The notes beneath the pieces were generated by a model. It made no database searches and was not told the origin of the DNA. It was given only the letters and a program-made list of their open reading frames with translations. Both the position numbers and the translations under genes were made by a program. This document shows positions 6,576 through 14,266 of a DNA stretch of 17,318 nucleotides, in pieces. This DNA comes from Gemmatimonadota bacterium (GTDB lineage Bacteria > Latescibacterota > UBA2968 > UBA8231): assembly GCA_018673255.1 (NCBI GenBank), contig JABHDC010000082.1:1-17318 (forward strand). The letters are read 5' to 3'. Positions within the stretch are counted from its first letter, which is position 1. Each line of letters opens with the position of its first letter.

Positions 6576-6716
6576 CGCCGCTGGCTCCTCCACAACATTT
6601 TGCGGGAACCAGCATCACACCCCGTTATTCTATCAGCAGATCGGTCACTGAATCGAGTGCCACCGATCCCTGAACCGCAACCATCGACCAGCACCTGCTT
6701 TCCTGGAGGACACACC

Positions 6717-7625
6717 ATGGAGAGTGCTCTGCCTGTGAGCGCACCCTTCAACGCCAGATTCCTGTCTCACATTCTGGCCATCATCGCCCTGGCCGGCCTT
6801 GCCGGTTGTGGCGGCGAACCCGATTCCGTGATCACCACCTCGGACGGCAACACAATGATCCTCATCCCTGCCGGCACCTTCCCGCGCGGTGGAACCGAGG
6901 AAGAGGTCAGCGAAGTCCCTGACAAGCAATACATCAGTTATTACGCGGAGCGACCGATCTCCGACATCTCACTGCGTTCCTTCTACATCGACAAGTTCGA
7001 GGTGACCACGGCGCAGTATCGTGAATTCCTCGAGGATACCGGTGATGGAGCCACCCGGTGGGATCATGCAGATCAGCCTGAAGGCATGAACCACGCGACG
7101 CGTTACGTCACCGAGAATCTGGCCGGCGATGTACAGCCAGCCGTCGGGATCAACTGGTACGATGCCTACGCCTACTGCGGCTGGGCGGACAAGCGCCTCC
7201 CCAGTGAAGCTGAGTGGGAGTATGCTGCCAGGGGTTCGACATACCGCATCTATCCTTGGGGAGACCACGGGCCCCACCACGATGACATCTACTTCGCCAA
7301 CTATCGTCCCAAGGCCGGCGCCGATGCGGATGGCCACAGGATGACGGCACCCATCGGAACCTATCCGGATGGTGTGAGCCCCTTTGGGATCATGGACATG
7401 GCTGGCAATGCCGAAGAATGGGTGCAGGATTGGTACGACATCCGCTACTTCGCCAGCAGCAAAGGACTGGCCAATCCGCCGGGACCGGCCGAAGGGCAGC
7501 AGCGGGTGATCAAGGGTGGATCGTATGGTGTAAGCGACTGGGAGGTGCGAATCGCCCAACGCTTCAAGGGCAAGCCACACAACAAGGGTCCTCGCATCGG
7601 GTTCCGCTGCGTCCGCGACCTGTAG
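6717..7625 (+). CDS. FGE-sulfatase (SUMF1) domain lipoprotein lacking the catalytic cysteines
   Basis: A 302-residue exported lipoprotein. It has a signal sequence with lipobox L28-A29-G30-C31, then a complete formylglycine-generating-enzyme-like fold (about 45-300) with FYIDKFEVTTAQYREFL, NWYDAYAYCGW, RLPSEAEWEYAARG, YPWG, GIMDMAGNAEEWVQDWY and a final GFRCVRDL. In true FGE the KGGS region carries two copper-binding cysteines; here KGGSYGVSDWEV places V272 and V277 in those positions. A maturase role for the downstream sulfatase is therefore unlikely, and a binding or structural role is more plausible. GGAGG lies 8 nt before ATG 6717; an in-frame extension to 6600 would put 39 unlikely residues before the signal peptide. 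It is 141 nt after the symporter and convergent with the next gene. Confidence 0.93.
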   Translation: MESALPVSAPFNARFLSHILAIIALAGLAGCGGEPDSVITTSDGNTMILIPAGTFPRGGTEEEVSEVPDKQYISYYAERPISDISLRSFYIDKFEVTTAQYREFLEDTGDGATRWDHADQPEGMNHATRYVTENLAGDVQPAVGINWYDAYAYCGWADKRLPSEAEWEYAARGSTYRIYPWGDHGPHHDDIYFANYRPKAGADADGHRMTAPIGTYPDGVSPFGIMDMAGNAEEWVQDWYDIRYFASSKGLANPPGPAEGQQRVIKGGSYGVSDWEVRIAQRFKGKPHNKGPRIGFRCVRDL

Positions 7626-7668
7626 CGGCTGGCCTCAAAGACCGTTCAGCATCAGGGCCAACGGGTTG

Positions 7669-7696
7669 TCCCTGGCCCGTCCAGACGGGCCAGGGA
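7669..7696. terminator. Terminator-like hairpin between convergent genes
   Basis: A perfect 12-bp stem (TCCCTGGCCCGT with ACGGGCCAGGGA) and a 4-nt loop CCAG lie in the 82-bp gap between the lipoprotein and aminotransferase genes. It is symmetric, so it could serve both directions. No T-tract follows on either strand, so it may be a weak or Rho-assisted terminator, or an mRNA end protector. Confidence 0.65.
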
Positions 7697-7707
7697 TAAG
7701 CCCGCCT

Positions 7708-8595
7708 TCAACCCCTTCGAACAGACGTCACGAAGGCCTCACGGATTCGCCGCGTCAGTTCTCCCGGACGGCCATCGCCAATCTGCGTCTCGTCAACCGT
7801 AACGACAGGCATGGCCTCTGTTGTTGTGCCGGCCAGGAAGACCTCATCCGCCGCCAGATAATCCTCCACGGTTGAATCAGCCTCCTGCAACTGGATTCCC
7901 AGCTCCCGGATGATGTCCGTGAGCACACTCCGAGTGATCGATGGCAGGATCGACGCGCTGGCGGGTGTCGTGTAGACGATCCCGTCCCTGACCAAGAAGG
8001 AACTCGTGGACGATCCCTCCGTTACCCGGCCGTCTTCGTCTACCAGCAGCGCCTCGTAGGCATCGGCTTCGTGGGCCAGTTGTTTGGCCAGGATATTTGG
8101 GAGCAGGGCGATCGACTTGATGTCGCAGCGTCTCCAACGCAGATCCGGTGTCGTGATCACCTTCACACCGGATTCGTGCAGACGCGCGTCAGGGCGATAC
8201 AGCTGCTTCACCGTCATCACCACCGTCGGCGCAGGCTTGGGCTCGACGCTGGGAAACTCATGATGGCGCGGCGCCACACCGCGCGTGATCTGTATATAGA
8301 CCAGCGCTTCGACGAATCGCGCCCGCTCAATTCCCCGTTGGATCAGTGATGGCAACGGCGACACGTCAAAGTCGATCCGGATCTCGGTGAGAGACCGCTG
8401 CAGTCGACGCATATGCTCATCGATCGCGTAGGGGCGGCCACGATAGGTTGCGACCACCTCGTAGACACCATCGGCGAACTGAAATCCCCGATCCTCGATC
8501 GGCACGACCGCTTCACCCAGAGGCATGAAGCGCCCATTCACATACGCGATCTCTTCGCCCTCTTCTGTCGTCGACATCTGTTCCGTCGTCGACAT
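7708..8595 (-). CDS. Class IV PLP aminotransferase, D-amino-acid-aminotransferase-like
   Basis: Transfers the amino group between an amino acid, probably the D-form, and a 2-oxo acid. Fold-type IV signs: YVNGRFMPLGEAVVPIEDRG and FQFADGVYEVV near the N-terminus, YIQITRGVAPRHHEFP, catalytic PLP lysine K160 in CDIKSIALLPNILAKQ, and VTEGSSTSSF. The ITRG-x-x-PR-x-HxFP and CDIKS segments are much closer to D-alanine transaminase (Dat) than to branched-chain enzymes. At 295 residues it is slightly longer than Dat because of an N-terminal duplication. I chose ATG 8595, which overlaps the previous stop (TGATG) and has GGAGG 7 nt upstream. A second in-frame ATG lies 18 nt later. Last gene of the leftward block. 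Class is secure; substrate is not proven. Confidence 0.93.
   Translation of the reverse strand: MSTTEQMSTTEEGEEIAYVNGRFMPLGEAVVPIEDRGFQFADGVYEVVATYRGRPYAIDEHMRRLQRSLTEIRIDFDVSPLPSLIQRGIERARFVEALVYIQITRGVAPRHHEFPSVEPKPAPTVVMTVKQLYRPDARLHESGVKVITTPDLRWRRCDIKSIALLPNILAKQLAHEADAYEALLVDEDGRVTEGSSTSSFLVRDGIVYTTPASASILPSITRSVLTDIIRELGIQLQEADSTVEDYLAADEVFLAGTTTEAMPVVTVDETQIGDGRPGELTRRIREAFVTSVRRG
8560..8595 (-). repeat. Tandem 18-bp duplication carrying two start codons
   Basis: Two adjacent 18-bp units, 16 of 18 bases identical, make up codons 1-12 of the aminotransferase gene (MSTTEQ then MSTTEE). Each unit begins with ATG followed by TCGACGAC. Only the first ATG has a good Shine-Dalgarno sequence. 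Confidence 0.85.
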
Positions 8596-9371
8596 CAGGC
8601 GCCTCCACCGTACGCCAGCCACAGCGCCCGGTAGTAACGCATCAATCGCAGGGCATCATGTTCGGCGGCCGGAATCTCGGCAAGAGTGAAACCATCGTAG
8701 CCGCTGGTGCCAAGCAGTTCAAAGAGCCTCGCCCACGGATACTCGTTGGACAGTTCCGTGATGTGGACAAGGCGGATGTCCTTCGCCAACAGGGCGAAGT
8801 TGTCATCGATACAACCCGCCTCATCACGATCCTGCATGTTGGAGTTCCAGCAGGCAAAGACATTGTCGGAATCGGCATAGTCGAGGATCGAGCGAATATT
8901 GGGAGGCTCGCAGGTGATCCGTCCATGCACTTCGAGTCGGATCTCCACACCGTGCTCCCTGGCAAAGGCCCCGCACTCGCGAAGGGCCAGCCCGATCTGC
9001 TCAAATGTCTGCTCTCTGGGTACCCCTTCATCCTCGTGGATCTTGTTCGGGCGCACCTTGACGCCGGCTGCGCCGACATCTGCAGCCAATTTCACAACCT
9101 CCTTCGTCCCTTCGATATTCGACTTCACCTCTTGCGGATCGATGGCGTCGTAGTCGAACGCTGAACCCAATCCTACCAGTTCCACAGCACTGTCAGCGAA
9201 CTTCGCTTTGACCTCGGTGCGTGCTGCCGCATCGAGATCGACCTCGACGCCGTGGGCATGCGTCGTACGCAGCTCTGCCCCCTCGAAGCCAACCTCACTG
9301 CAGTTGGCGATCAAGGTGTCGATGTCCCAGTCCTTGGCGATCTGGTAGGTCACCACTCCCAGTCGAAACAT
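8595..9371 (-). CDS. Sugar phosphate isomerase/epimerase-like TIM-barrel protein
   Basis: A 258-residue AP-endonuclease-2-like (xylose-isomerase-like) TIM barrel; members isomerise or epimerise sugars, inosose or hydroxy-oxo acids with a divalent metal. Signs: the opening LGVVTYQIA, GFEGAELR on an early strand, EIRLEVHG in mid barrel (glutamate metal ligand), ACWNSN, LVHITELS and a final LAEIP (glutamate). Length is typical. The gene begins 17 nt after the M20 gene with AGAAGGGGC upstream, and its stop overlaps the aminotransferase start by one base, so the three genes are one transcription unit. Function cannot be told more closely from sequence; the isomerase label is by fold. Confidence 0.88.
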   Translation of the reverse strand: MFRLGVVTYQIAKDWDIDTLIANCSEVGFEGAELRTTHAHGVEVDLDAAARTEVKAKFADSAVELVGLGSAFDYDAIDPQEVKSNIEGTKEVVKLAADVGAAGVKVRPNKIHEDEGVPREQTFEQIGLALRECGAFAREHGVEIRLEVHGRITCEPPNIRSILDYADSDNVFACWNSNMQDRDEAGCIDDNFALLAKDIRLVHITELSNEYPWARLFELLGTSGYDGFTLAEIPAAEHDALRLMRYYRALWLAYGGGA

Positions 9372-9388
9372 TTCAAGTGCCCCTTCTT

Positions 9389-10732
9389 TCAGCTCTTGCT
9401 GATTGGCCCGTACACATCTGTTCGAAAGATCTCCTGCTGTTGCTGCAGATATTCGCTCTTCGACAAGGCCGGCTTGTGAGATTCGAGCACCTGGCGCGCT
9501 TGCCGGGCATCCTCACCCAGCAACTCGACGGCCATCATCGCAAGGGTCTTGGCAGGCGCCAGATAGCCATCATCCACATCTGCAATGTGCCAGTCCTTGC
9601 CATGCACGATGCCACGAGCGCCGGTCATGTGCGGATGAAGTACAGGCATGAGATGGCTCAGATCACCGGCATCGGTTGAACCACCCGAATGCGGCAGATC
9701 CTGAATGGCTTCGGGACCGAACAAGCGCGAGGCCGTGCCACGAAAGATCTCGGCCAGTGAAGCGTCATTCGCCAGCGGCAGGAAACCGGGTACGGTCTCC
9801 ACCTCGACCGTACAGCCACTGGCGATGGCGGCGCCGTGCAGGGCTCGATCCACCTTGGCCGCCGCATCCAGCATGGCCTCAGCCGTGCGCGCCCGGACGT
9901 AGGTCTCCATCCGTACCTCGGCTGGCACAATGTTGACGATATCCCCCGCTTTGGTCAGGATCGGGTGAACCCGCACACAATCTTGATCGCGGAAGGTCTC
10001 GCGTTGTGCATGGATCGCACTCAGAGCGAGCGTGGCGGCATTCAACGCGTTGATCCCCTGTTCGGGAGCAACACCCGCGTGAGCCGCCTTGCCCAGGAAT
10101 CGCGCGGTCTTGGCCAGGAAGCCATTGGACGACGCCGATACACCCGCCGCACCCTCCAGCGAATCAGCGCTGCCGGTGTGGATCATGATCGCCATGTCGA
10201 TGTCGTCGAAGGCACCCAGCTTCACCAGCTCGGGCTTGCCCGCGAGAAAGCTCGTCTTCCCCGCCCTGACCAGTCCCAGTCGATAGTCGATCTCGACGTA
10301 TTCCTCAGCGGGCACGGCAAAGTAGACGATGCGACCACTCCATCCGTCTTCGAGTCCGGCATCTGCCATACCCAGCGCGGCCCCGATCATCCCCGCGATC
10401 TGTGCATTGTGGCCACAGGCATGAGCGGCCCCGGTCTGCGCGTCACAGCGTGGATGATCCGGGACGATCAGCGCGTCGAGCTCTCCCATGAGGGCGACCG
10501 TCGGGCCGGGACGTCCGCTGTCGAGCACGGCCCGGACACCGGTAAGGGCCAGCCCATCCTCGAATGGCAGACCCGCCCCATCGAATGCTTCCTGTACACG
10601 AGCGGCCGTCTTCGTTTCCTTGAAACCAAGCTCCGGTTCGTCCATGATCGCCTCACCGAGGCCAACGACCTGCTCACGCTGCCGGTCGATGGACTCACAG
10701 ACGGCCTGCTTCATGCCTTCGATGTCACGCAT
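9389..10732 (-). CDS. M20-family amidohydrolase (metal-dependent aminoacylase/AbgB-like)
   Basis: Hydrolyses an amide bond, typically releasing an amino acid from an N-acyl or aminobenzoyl conjugate, using two metal ions. Signs in 447 residues: GELDAL around D86, AHACGHNAQ with C106 and H108 as likely metal ligands, PAEEYVEIDY with the catalytic/ligand glutamates, an IMIHTGSAD strand, and a late HSGGSTDAGDLSHLMP. The lid domain in the middle is the usual dimerisation insert. It resembles the AbgB/aminoacylase-type M20 group rather than DapE or ArgE. ATG 10732 has GAGGG only 3 nt upstream, so a start at codon 7 (MKQAV) is possible. It lies 96 nt after the epimerase and 17 nt before the TIM-barrel gene. 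Soluble; no signal peptide. Substrate unknown, but pairing with an amino-acid aminotransferase fits. Confidence 0.92.
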   Translation of the reverse strand: MRDIEGMKQAVCESIDRQREQVVGLGEAIMDEPELGFKETKTAARVQEAFDGAGLPFEDGLALTGVRAVLDSGRPGPTVALMGELDALIVPDHPRCDAQTGAAHACGHNAQIAGMIGAALGMADAGLEDGWSGRIVYFAVPAEEYVEIDYRLGLVRAGKTSFLAGKPELVKLGAFDDIDMAIMIHTGSADSLEGAAGVSASSNGFLAKTARFLGKAAHAGVAPEQGINALNAATLALSAIHAQRETFRDQDCVRVHPILTKAGDIVNIVPAEVRMETYVRARTAEAMLDAAAKVDRALHGAAIASGCTVEVETVPGFLPLANDASLAEIFRGTASRLFGPEAIQDLPHSGGSTDAGDLSHLMPVLHPHMTGARGIVHGKDWHIADVDDGYLAPAKTLAMMAVELLGEDARQARQVLESHKPALSKSEYLQQQQEIFRTDVYGPISKS

Positions 10733-10828
10733 CTGCCCTCGCTCTGGTTCGTCACTGGCTGGAAATGATCTGATTTCTGGTCACAATCTGGAAGGTCCGC
10801 CAAAGAGGCGGCAAGTCAAGCTGATGAT

Positions 10829-11842
10829 CTAGTTCGTCGCCAGAATGCCTGTATTCTGCCCTCGGTGGTGGGCGAGTCCATCGACAATCATCCGTACGAT
10901 ATCGTATTCCGGCATGAATCCTAGATCATGTTGCGCCCGCGAAAGGTCGAACTCGTAGTGCGTGGGGATCCCCCCAGGTTGTGCTTCAACGAAGGGCATG
11001 CTCAGCAACTCACTGAGTCGATAGATCGCCTCGTCCCAGGTGAATGCAGCGGGTCCGGCCAACTGATAAGTCCTGCCGAAAGCGCGCTCTTTGCCAAGCA
11101 CACAGTGGCAACCGTGCACGATGTCACGCACATCGGCGACGTGTTTCATGAAGGGCCTGCCCGCATCGTCCTTGAGCAGGAGAAGTCTCTCCTCTCCCTC
11201 CCACAGTGCCTCCAGGATGGGATTGCCCTCCTTCATCCGGCTCAGATAGAACTGTGGAAAATCGATGATCTCACCTGCGCCCAGAACCATGGCGAATCGC
11301 AGGATCGTGACCGGCAGACCGTCACGGGCGTAGGCCTGACACATCTGCTCAGTCATCACCTTCGACAACGCATACCAGCCACTGGGGCGCACGGGCGTCG
11401 ACTCGTCGATGGGTTGGGTCATCCCACCAGGTATGTACTTCTCGTATAACGCATCGCTGCTGGCGACGACAACGTGCTGCATGCCGGCCTGCGCCGTGGC
11501 GGCCTCCAGCAGGTGGAAGGTCCCCTTCACATTGATGTCGAGGTAGTCCTCGTCCGAGAAGGGCCCACCTCCCTGAAAGGCGGCACCGAGGTGGTAGATG
11601 ATCTGCATGCCCTCCACGGCGCTCTTCACATTCTGCGGATCGGTGAGTGTGCCCTCAACCAGCTCAATGCCGAGGCCAGCCAGTTTCTGAGTCCGGCGAT
11701 CCTGCTCCCATACCAGACCTCGGACTCGATGCCCATCTCTCACCAGGGTCGCGGCAAGATTGGCGCCGATCCGCCCCGTGATACCAGTGACAAGGACGTC
11801 AGCCATGGCTTGTCCCGGTCGCCCGTGGGTGACCGGAGTCAC
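10829..11842 (-). CDS. NAD(P)-dependent sugar epimerase/dehydratase (extended SDR)
   Basis: Rossmann-fold oxidoreductase of the extended short-chain family, acting on a nucleotide sugar, aldonate or similar hydroxyl compound. Signs: DVLVTGITGRIG (glycine-rich NAD motif GxxGxxG), a YHLGAA strand, VVASSDALYE, catalytic Tyr-Lys in WYALSK, and the C-terminal segment typical of epimerases. Two starts compete: GTG 11842 has AGGAG 7 nt upstream; ATG 11806, 12 codons later, starts right at the Rossmann strand (MADVLVTG) but has only a weak GGGA. I list the longer one on ribosome-site strength. It lies 36 nt after the cysteine hydrolase. Substrate unknown. Confidence 0.9.
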   Translation of the reverse strand: MTPVTHGRPGQAMADVLVTGITGRIGANLAATLVRDGHRVRGLVWEQDRRTQKLAGLGIELVEGTLTDPQNVKSAVEGMQIIYHLGAAFQGGGPFSDEDYLDINVKGTFHLLEAATAQAGMQHVVVASSDALYEKYIPGGMTQPIDESTPVRPSGWYALSKVMTEQMCQAYARDGLPVTILRFAMVLGAGEIIDFPQFYLSRMKEGNPILEALWEGEERLLLLKDDAGRPFMKHVADVRDIVHGCHCVLGKERAFGRTYQLAGPAAFTWDEAIYRLSELLSMPFVEAQPGGIPTHYEFDLSRAQHDLGFMPEYDIVRMIVDGLAHHRGQNTGILATN

Positions 11843-11878
11843 CTCGGTACTCCTGCCGCCAATCGAGGTGCAGTACCC

Positions 11879-12574
11879 TCATGATCGCGGCGCGATCGTG
11901 GTCAGATACGCCTCGACCTCAGACAGATCTACGACATCGCCGAACTTGGCATCGATGTCGAAAAGATTCCACTCGTGAGCCGCCGGAGCACGATCCTGCA
12001 CGCACTCACGGGGGACGATCGCCTGGAATCGATGCGCACGTGCATCTGTGGCGGTGGCACGAACACAGGCGCTAGTCGAGCACCCCGTCACCAACAGTGT
12101 ATCGACGCGGTGCTGGACGAGCCACGGCGCCAGGTGGGTCCCGAAGAAGGCGGAGGCATTCTCTTTCTCGATGATGAGATCGACCGGTTCTGGCGCCAGG
12201 CGCGCGTCGATCTGGCAGGCCCGCTCATCCCAGGCTCGATACGCCGAACCCGTCGTGTCATCGCGTGTGTGCATCGGTTCCTCTGCGTCCGTTGGGCGCC
12301 AGGGCGAGGTCGTATACACGATGGGTGCCCCAATGGCCCGGCACTGGGGCAGTAACCGCTGGATCGCCTCCACCGCCTCATCGAGGCGACTCGACCCGGT
12401 GGCATAGGCAGGATCGGTCCAGCCGTAGGCCATATCGATGACAACCAGTGCCGGATGTTGGCCGAAGCCGAAGCGCTCGAGAAAGATGCCATTGTCATCG
12501 TAGTAGCGTCGGACGCTGTCGATGGCAATTCGCGTAGCTTCCAGTGCTGGATCTTCACCTGGATTCACGGTCAC
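11879..12574 (-). CDS. Isochorismatase-like cysteine hydrolase (N-carbamoylsarcosine amidase type)
   Basis: Soluble amidase that cleaves a small amide or carbamoyl substrate through a cysteine. The catalytic triad is visible: D47 in LVVIDMAYGW, K137 in IIEKENASAFFGT, and C170 in TGCSTSACVRATATDA. The TSxCVRAT...DA context and IEKxxASAF block resemble N-carbamoylsarcosine/maleamate amidases more than isochorismatase itself. It has 231 residues, the usual size. The start is GTG with GAGG 7 nt upstream. It follows the sulfatase by 152 nt, the largest gap in the leftward block, so it may have its own promoter there. Substrate unassigned; nearby M20 and aminotransferase genes point to nitrogen-containing organic substrates. 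Confidence 0.9.
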   Translation of the reverse strand: MTVNPGEDPALEATRIAIDSVRRYYDDNGIFLERFGFGQHPALVVIDMAYGWTDPAYATGSSRLDEAVEAIQRLLPQCRAIGAPIVYTTSPWRPTDAEEPMHTRDDTTGSAYRAWDERACQIDARLAPEPVDLIIEKENASAFFGTHLAPWLVQHRVDTLLVTGCSTSACVRATATDARAHRFQAIVPRECVQDRAPAAHEWNLFDIDAKFGDVVDLSEVEAYLTTIAPRS

Positions 12575-12606
12575 GGATTCACCTCTCTATCTGTCTTTCT
12601 GATTTT

Positions 12607-12659
12607 TCTGTGATCTCGAATTGGCCTGCTGAATGGCCCGAAGATCCGGCCATCACAGA
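12607..12659. repeat. Inverted repeat in the sulfatase-hydrolase gap
   Basis: Perfect 8-bp arms TCTGTGAT (12607-12614) and ATCACAGA (12652-12659) flank a 37-bp interior with three GGCC tetramers. As RNA it could fold into a branched hairpin. It lies in the 152-bp gap after the sulfatase stop. No T-tract follows in the leftward direction, so it is not a standard terminator; it could be an operator or leader structure. The rest of the gap shows no clear promoter. Confidence 0.4.
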
Positions 12660-12726
12660 TGACCCCTGCACCATTACCCAATCCAGCAGGACTCGGGTCT
12701 TCCTTTGCCTCACGGCTTCAGAGTGA

Positions 12727-14235
12727 CTACGCCCCGGCAATTCTCGGCATCACCAGGGGCTCCTTGCCCAGTTCAGCGTGGAGCAGATCCTGGATCAACT
12801 GCCCCTTGAGCTGTGCACAGGATGGATCTGACCAGCGATTCTGGATCTCCTTCGGATCTTCCTGCAAATCGAACAACTCCCCTTCATCGCGCCCATAGTG
12901 GACGGTCAGCTTGTATCGCTGGTTCACGAAGGTTCGGGCGTGAATCGTGGTGGGCTCGTGACGATTCTCGACGATGACATGGTCGCGCAGGCTCTGCTGA
13001 GAGCCGGTCCAGACCGGGGTCTGATCAATACCACTCATCCCCCTGTCTGCCTGGGTGCCGGTGGCAGCCAGAAAACTCGGCGTCATGTCGACGAGACTCA
13101 TGAGGGCATCACTCTCGCTGCCTGCCTCGACCCGCCCGGGCCACCTTACGAGGAATGGCAACCTTACGAGATCCTCGTAGTGGAAAGGTCCTTTCGCATT
13201 CATCCCGTGCTGCCCGAACAGGTGACCATGATCGGTCGTGAATACGACCAGTGTATTCTCGGCCAGTCCCCTGGCGTCAAGGTGGGCGAGGATCCGTCCG
13301 ATGTATTGGTCCATGAGACTGATCATGCCATAATAAACGGCCATGTTCTTTCTCATCTCTTGCTGGTCGTGCAGATGCGAGTGCATGCCGTGAATCCCGA
13401 AGCCACTCTCCCGCCAGGCGCTGAAATCGGGTGATTCCTCCTGGGTCATACGGAAGTGAATGGGATTCTGATCGTGCTCACCAGGCACCACCTGCGGCAG
13501 CGTCAGCGACGCCGGATCATACATCGCGTGCCACGGATCAGGTGCCAGATACGGCGGATGCGGATCAAAGAAACTCGACCACATGAAGAAGGGTTCGTCG
13601 GATTCGGCATACCCATCCAGGAGACGCTCTGACTCCTGCGCGATCCACGCATTGTAGTGGAATTTCTCCGGGATCTCCCAGCGATGGCGCTGCGAGTCAT
13701 TCGTCCCTGTGGGCGACCGATAGTAGTCGCGCCAGTTCGCACAGCCATTCTCCTCCAGCCAGATGACATAGTGCTGACCCACATGAGCTTCGTCAGCATG
13801 GTTGCGCGCCAGTCTCACCGTGTCGAAACCATAGAAGGGCTCGTCGAAGCGCCGCCAGAAGTCCAGATCCTGCAGGATGGGATACGATTCCAGCGAGCTG
13901 TATTTGGGGGTCTCCTGCAGAGGCTGGAAGTGGGCCTTGCCGACCAGGGACGTCCGGTAACCGGATCGCCCCAGCGCCTGCCCCACGGTCGGCACGTCCT
14001 CCATCAACTTCGTGCCCAGGCTCCAGGCGCCGTGATCGCTGGGATACAGGCCGGTGATCATCGAGGCGCGCGATGGCGTGCACGTCGGATTCGGGCAGTA
14101 GGCCCGGTGGCAGCGCATGCCTTGGGAAGCCAGGCGATCCAGGTGTGGCGTCTGGATCTCGGGATTCGTTGCCCCGATCGTATTCCAGTGCTGCTGGTCG
14201 CTGGTGATGAAGAGAATGTTCGGTCGATCAGTCAT
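12727..14235 (-). CDS. Type I (Cys-type) sulfatase
   Basis: Hydrolyses a sulfate ester using a formylglycine made from cysteine. The 502-residue alkaline-phosphatase-fold enzyme opens with NILFITSDQQHWNTIG (metal-binding D13 region) and carries the signature C52-T-P-S-R56 plus ASMITG. Further signs: FFDPHPPY, VVFTTDHGHLFGQHG (metal ligands D and H), and KGPFHYEDLVRLPFLVRWPG. No convincing signal peptide is seen at the N-terminus, so it may be cytoplasmic. A maturase (FGE or anSME) is required, and none with intact cysteines is in this window. The ribosome site before the ATG is weak; it lies 31 nt after the exporter gene and is likely co-transcribed with it. Substrate unknown: aryl, choline or carbohydrate sulfates are all possible. 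Confidence 0.95.
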   Translation of the reverse strand: MTDRPNILFITSDQQHWNTIGATNPEIQTPHLDRLASQGMRCHRAYCPNPTCTPSRASMITGLYPSDHGAWSLGTKLMEDVPTVGQALGRSGYRTSLVGKAHFQPLQETPKYSSLESYPILQDLDFWRRFDEPFYGFDTVRLARNHADEAHVGQHYVIWLEENGCANWRDYYRSPTGTNDSQRHRWEIPEKFHYNAWIAQESERLLDGYAESDEPFFMWSSFFDPHPPYLAPDPWHAMYDPASLTLPQVVPGEHDQNPIHFRMTQEESPDFSAWRESGFGIHGMHSHLHDQQEMRKNMAVYYGMISLMDQYIGRILAHLDARGLAENTLVVFTTDHGHLFGQHGMNAKGPFHYEDLVRLPFLVRWPGRVEAGSESDALMSLVDMTPSFLAATGTQADRGMSGIDQTPVWTGSQQSLRDHVIVENRHEPTTIHARTFVNQRYKLTVHYGRDEGELFDLQEDPKEIQNRWSDPSCAQLKGQLIQDLLHAELGKEPLVMPRIAGA

Positions 14236-14266
14236 TTCTGCCTGTCTCTTTCCCGTATCCGAAGTC

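Noticed and set aside
6600..6716. Upstream extension of the FGE-like lipoprotein
   Set aside because: The extension would place 39 residues before the signal peptide and lacks a ribosome site; GGAGG precedes ATG 6717.
10797..10811. Hairpin CCGCC-AAAGA-GGCGG as terminator before the M20 gene
   Set aside because: The stem is only 5 bp and no T-tract follows; weak and likely chance.
12607..12659. CRP-type operator (TGTGAT...ATCACA)
   Set aside because: The half-sites match, but the spacing is far larger than the 6 bp a CRP dimer needs.
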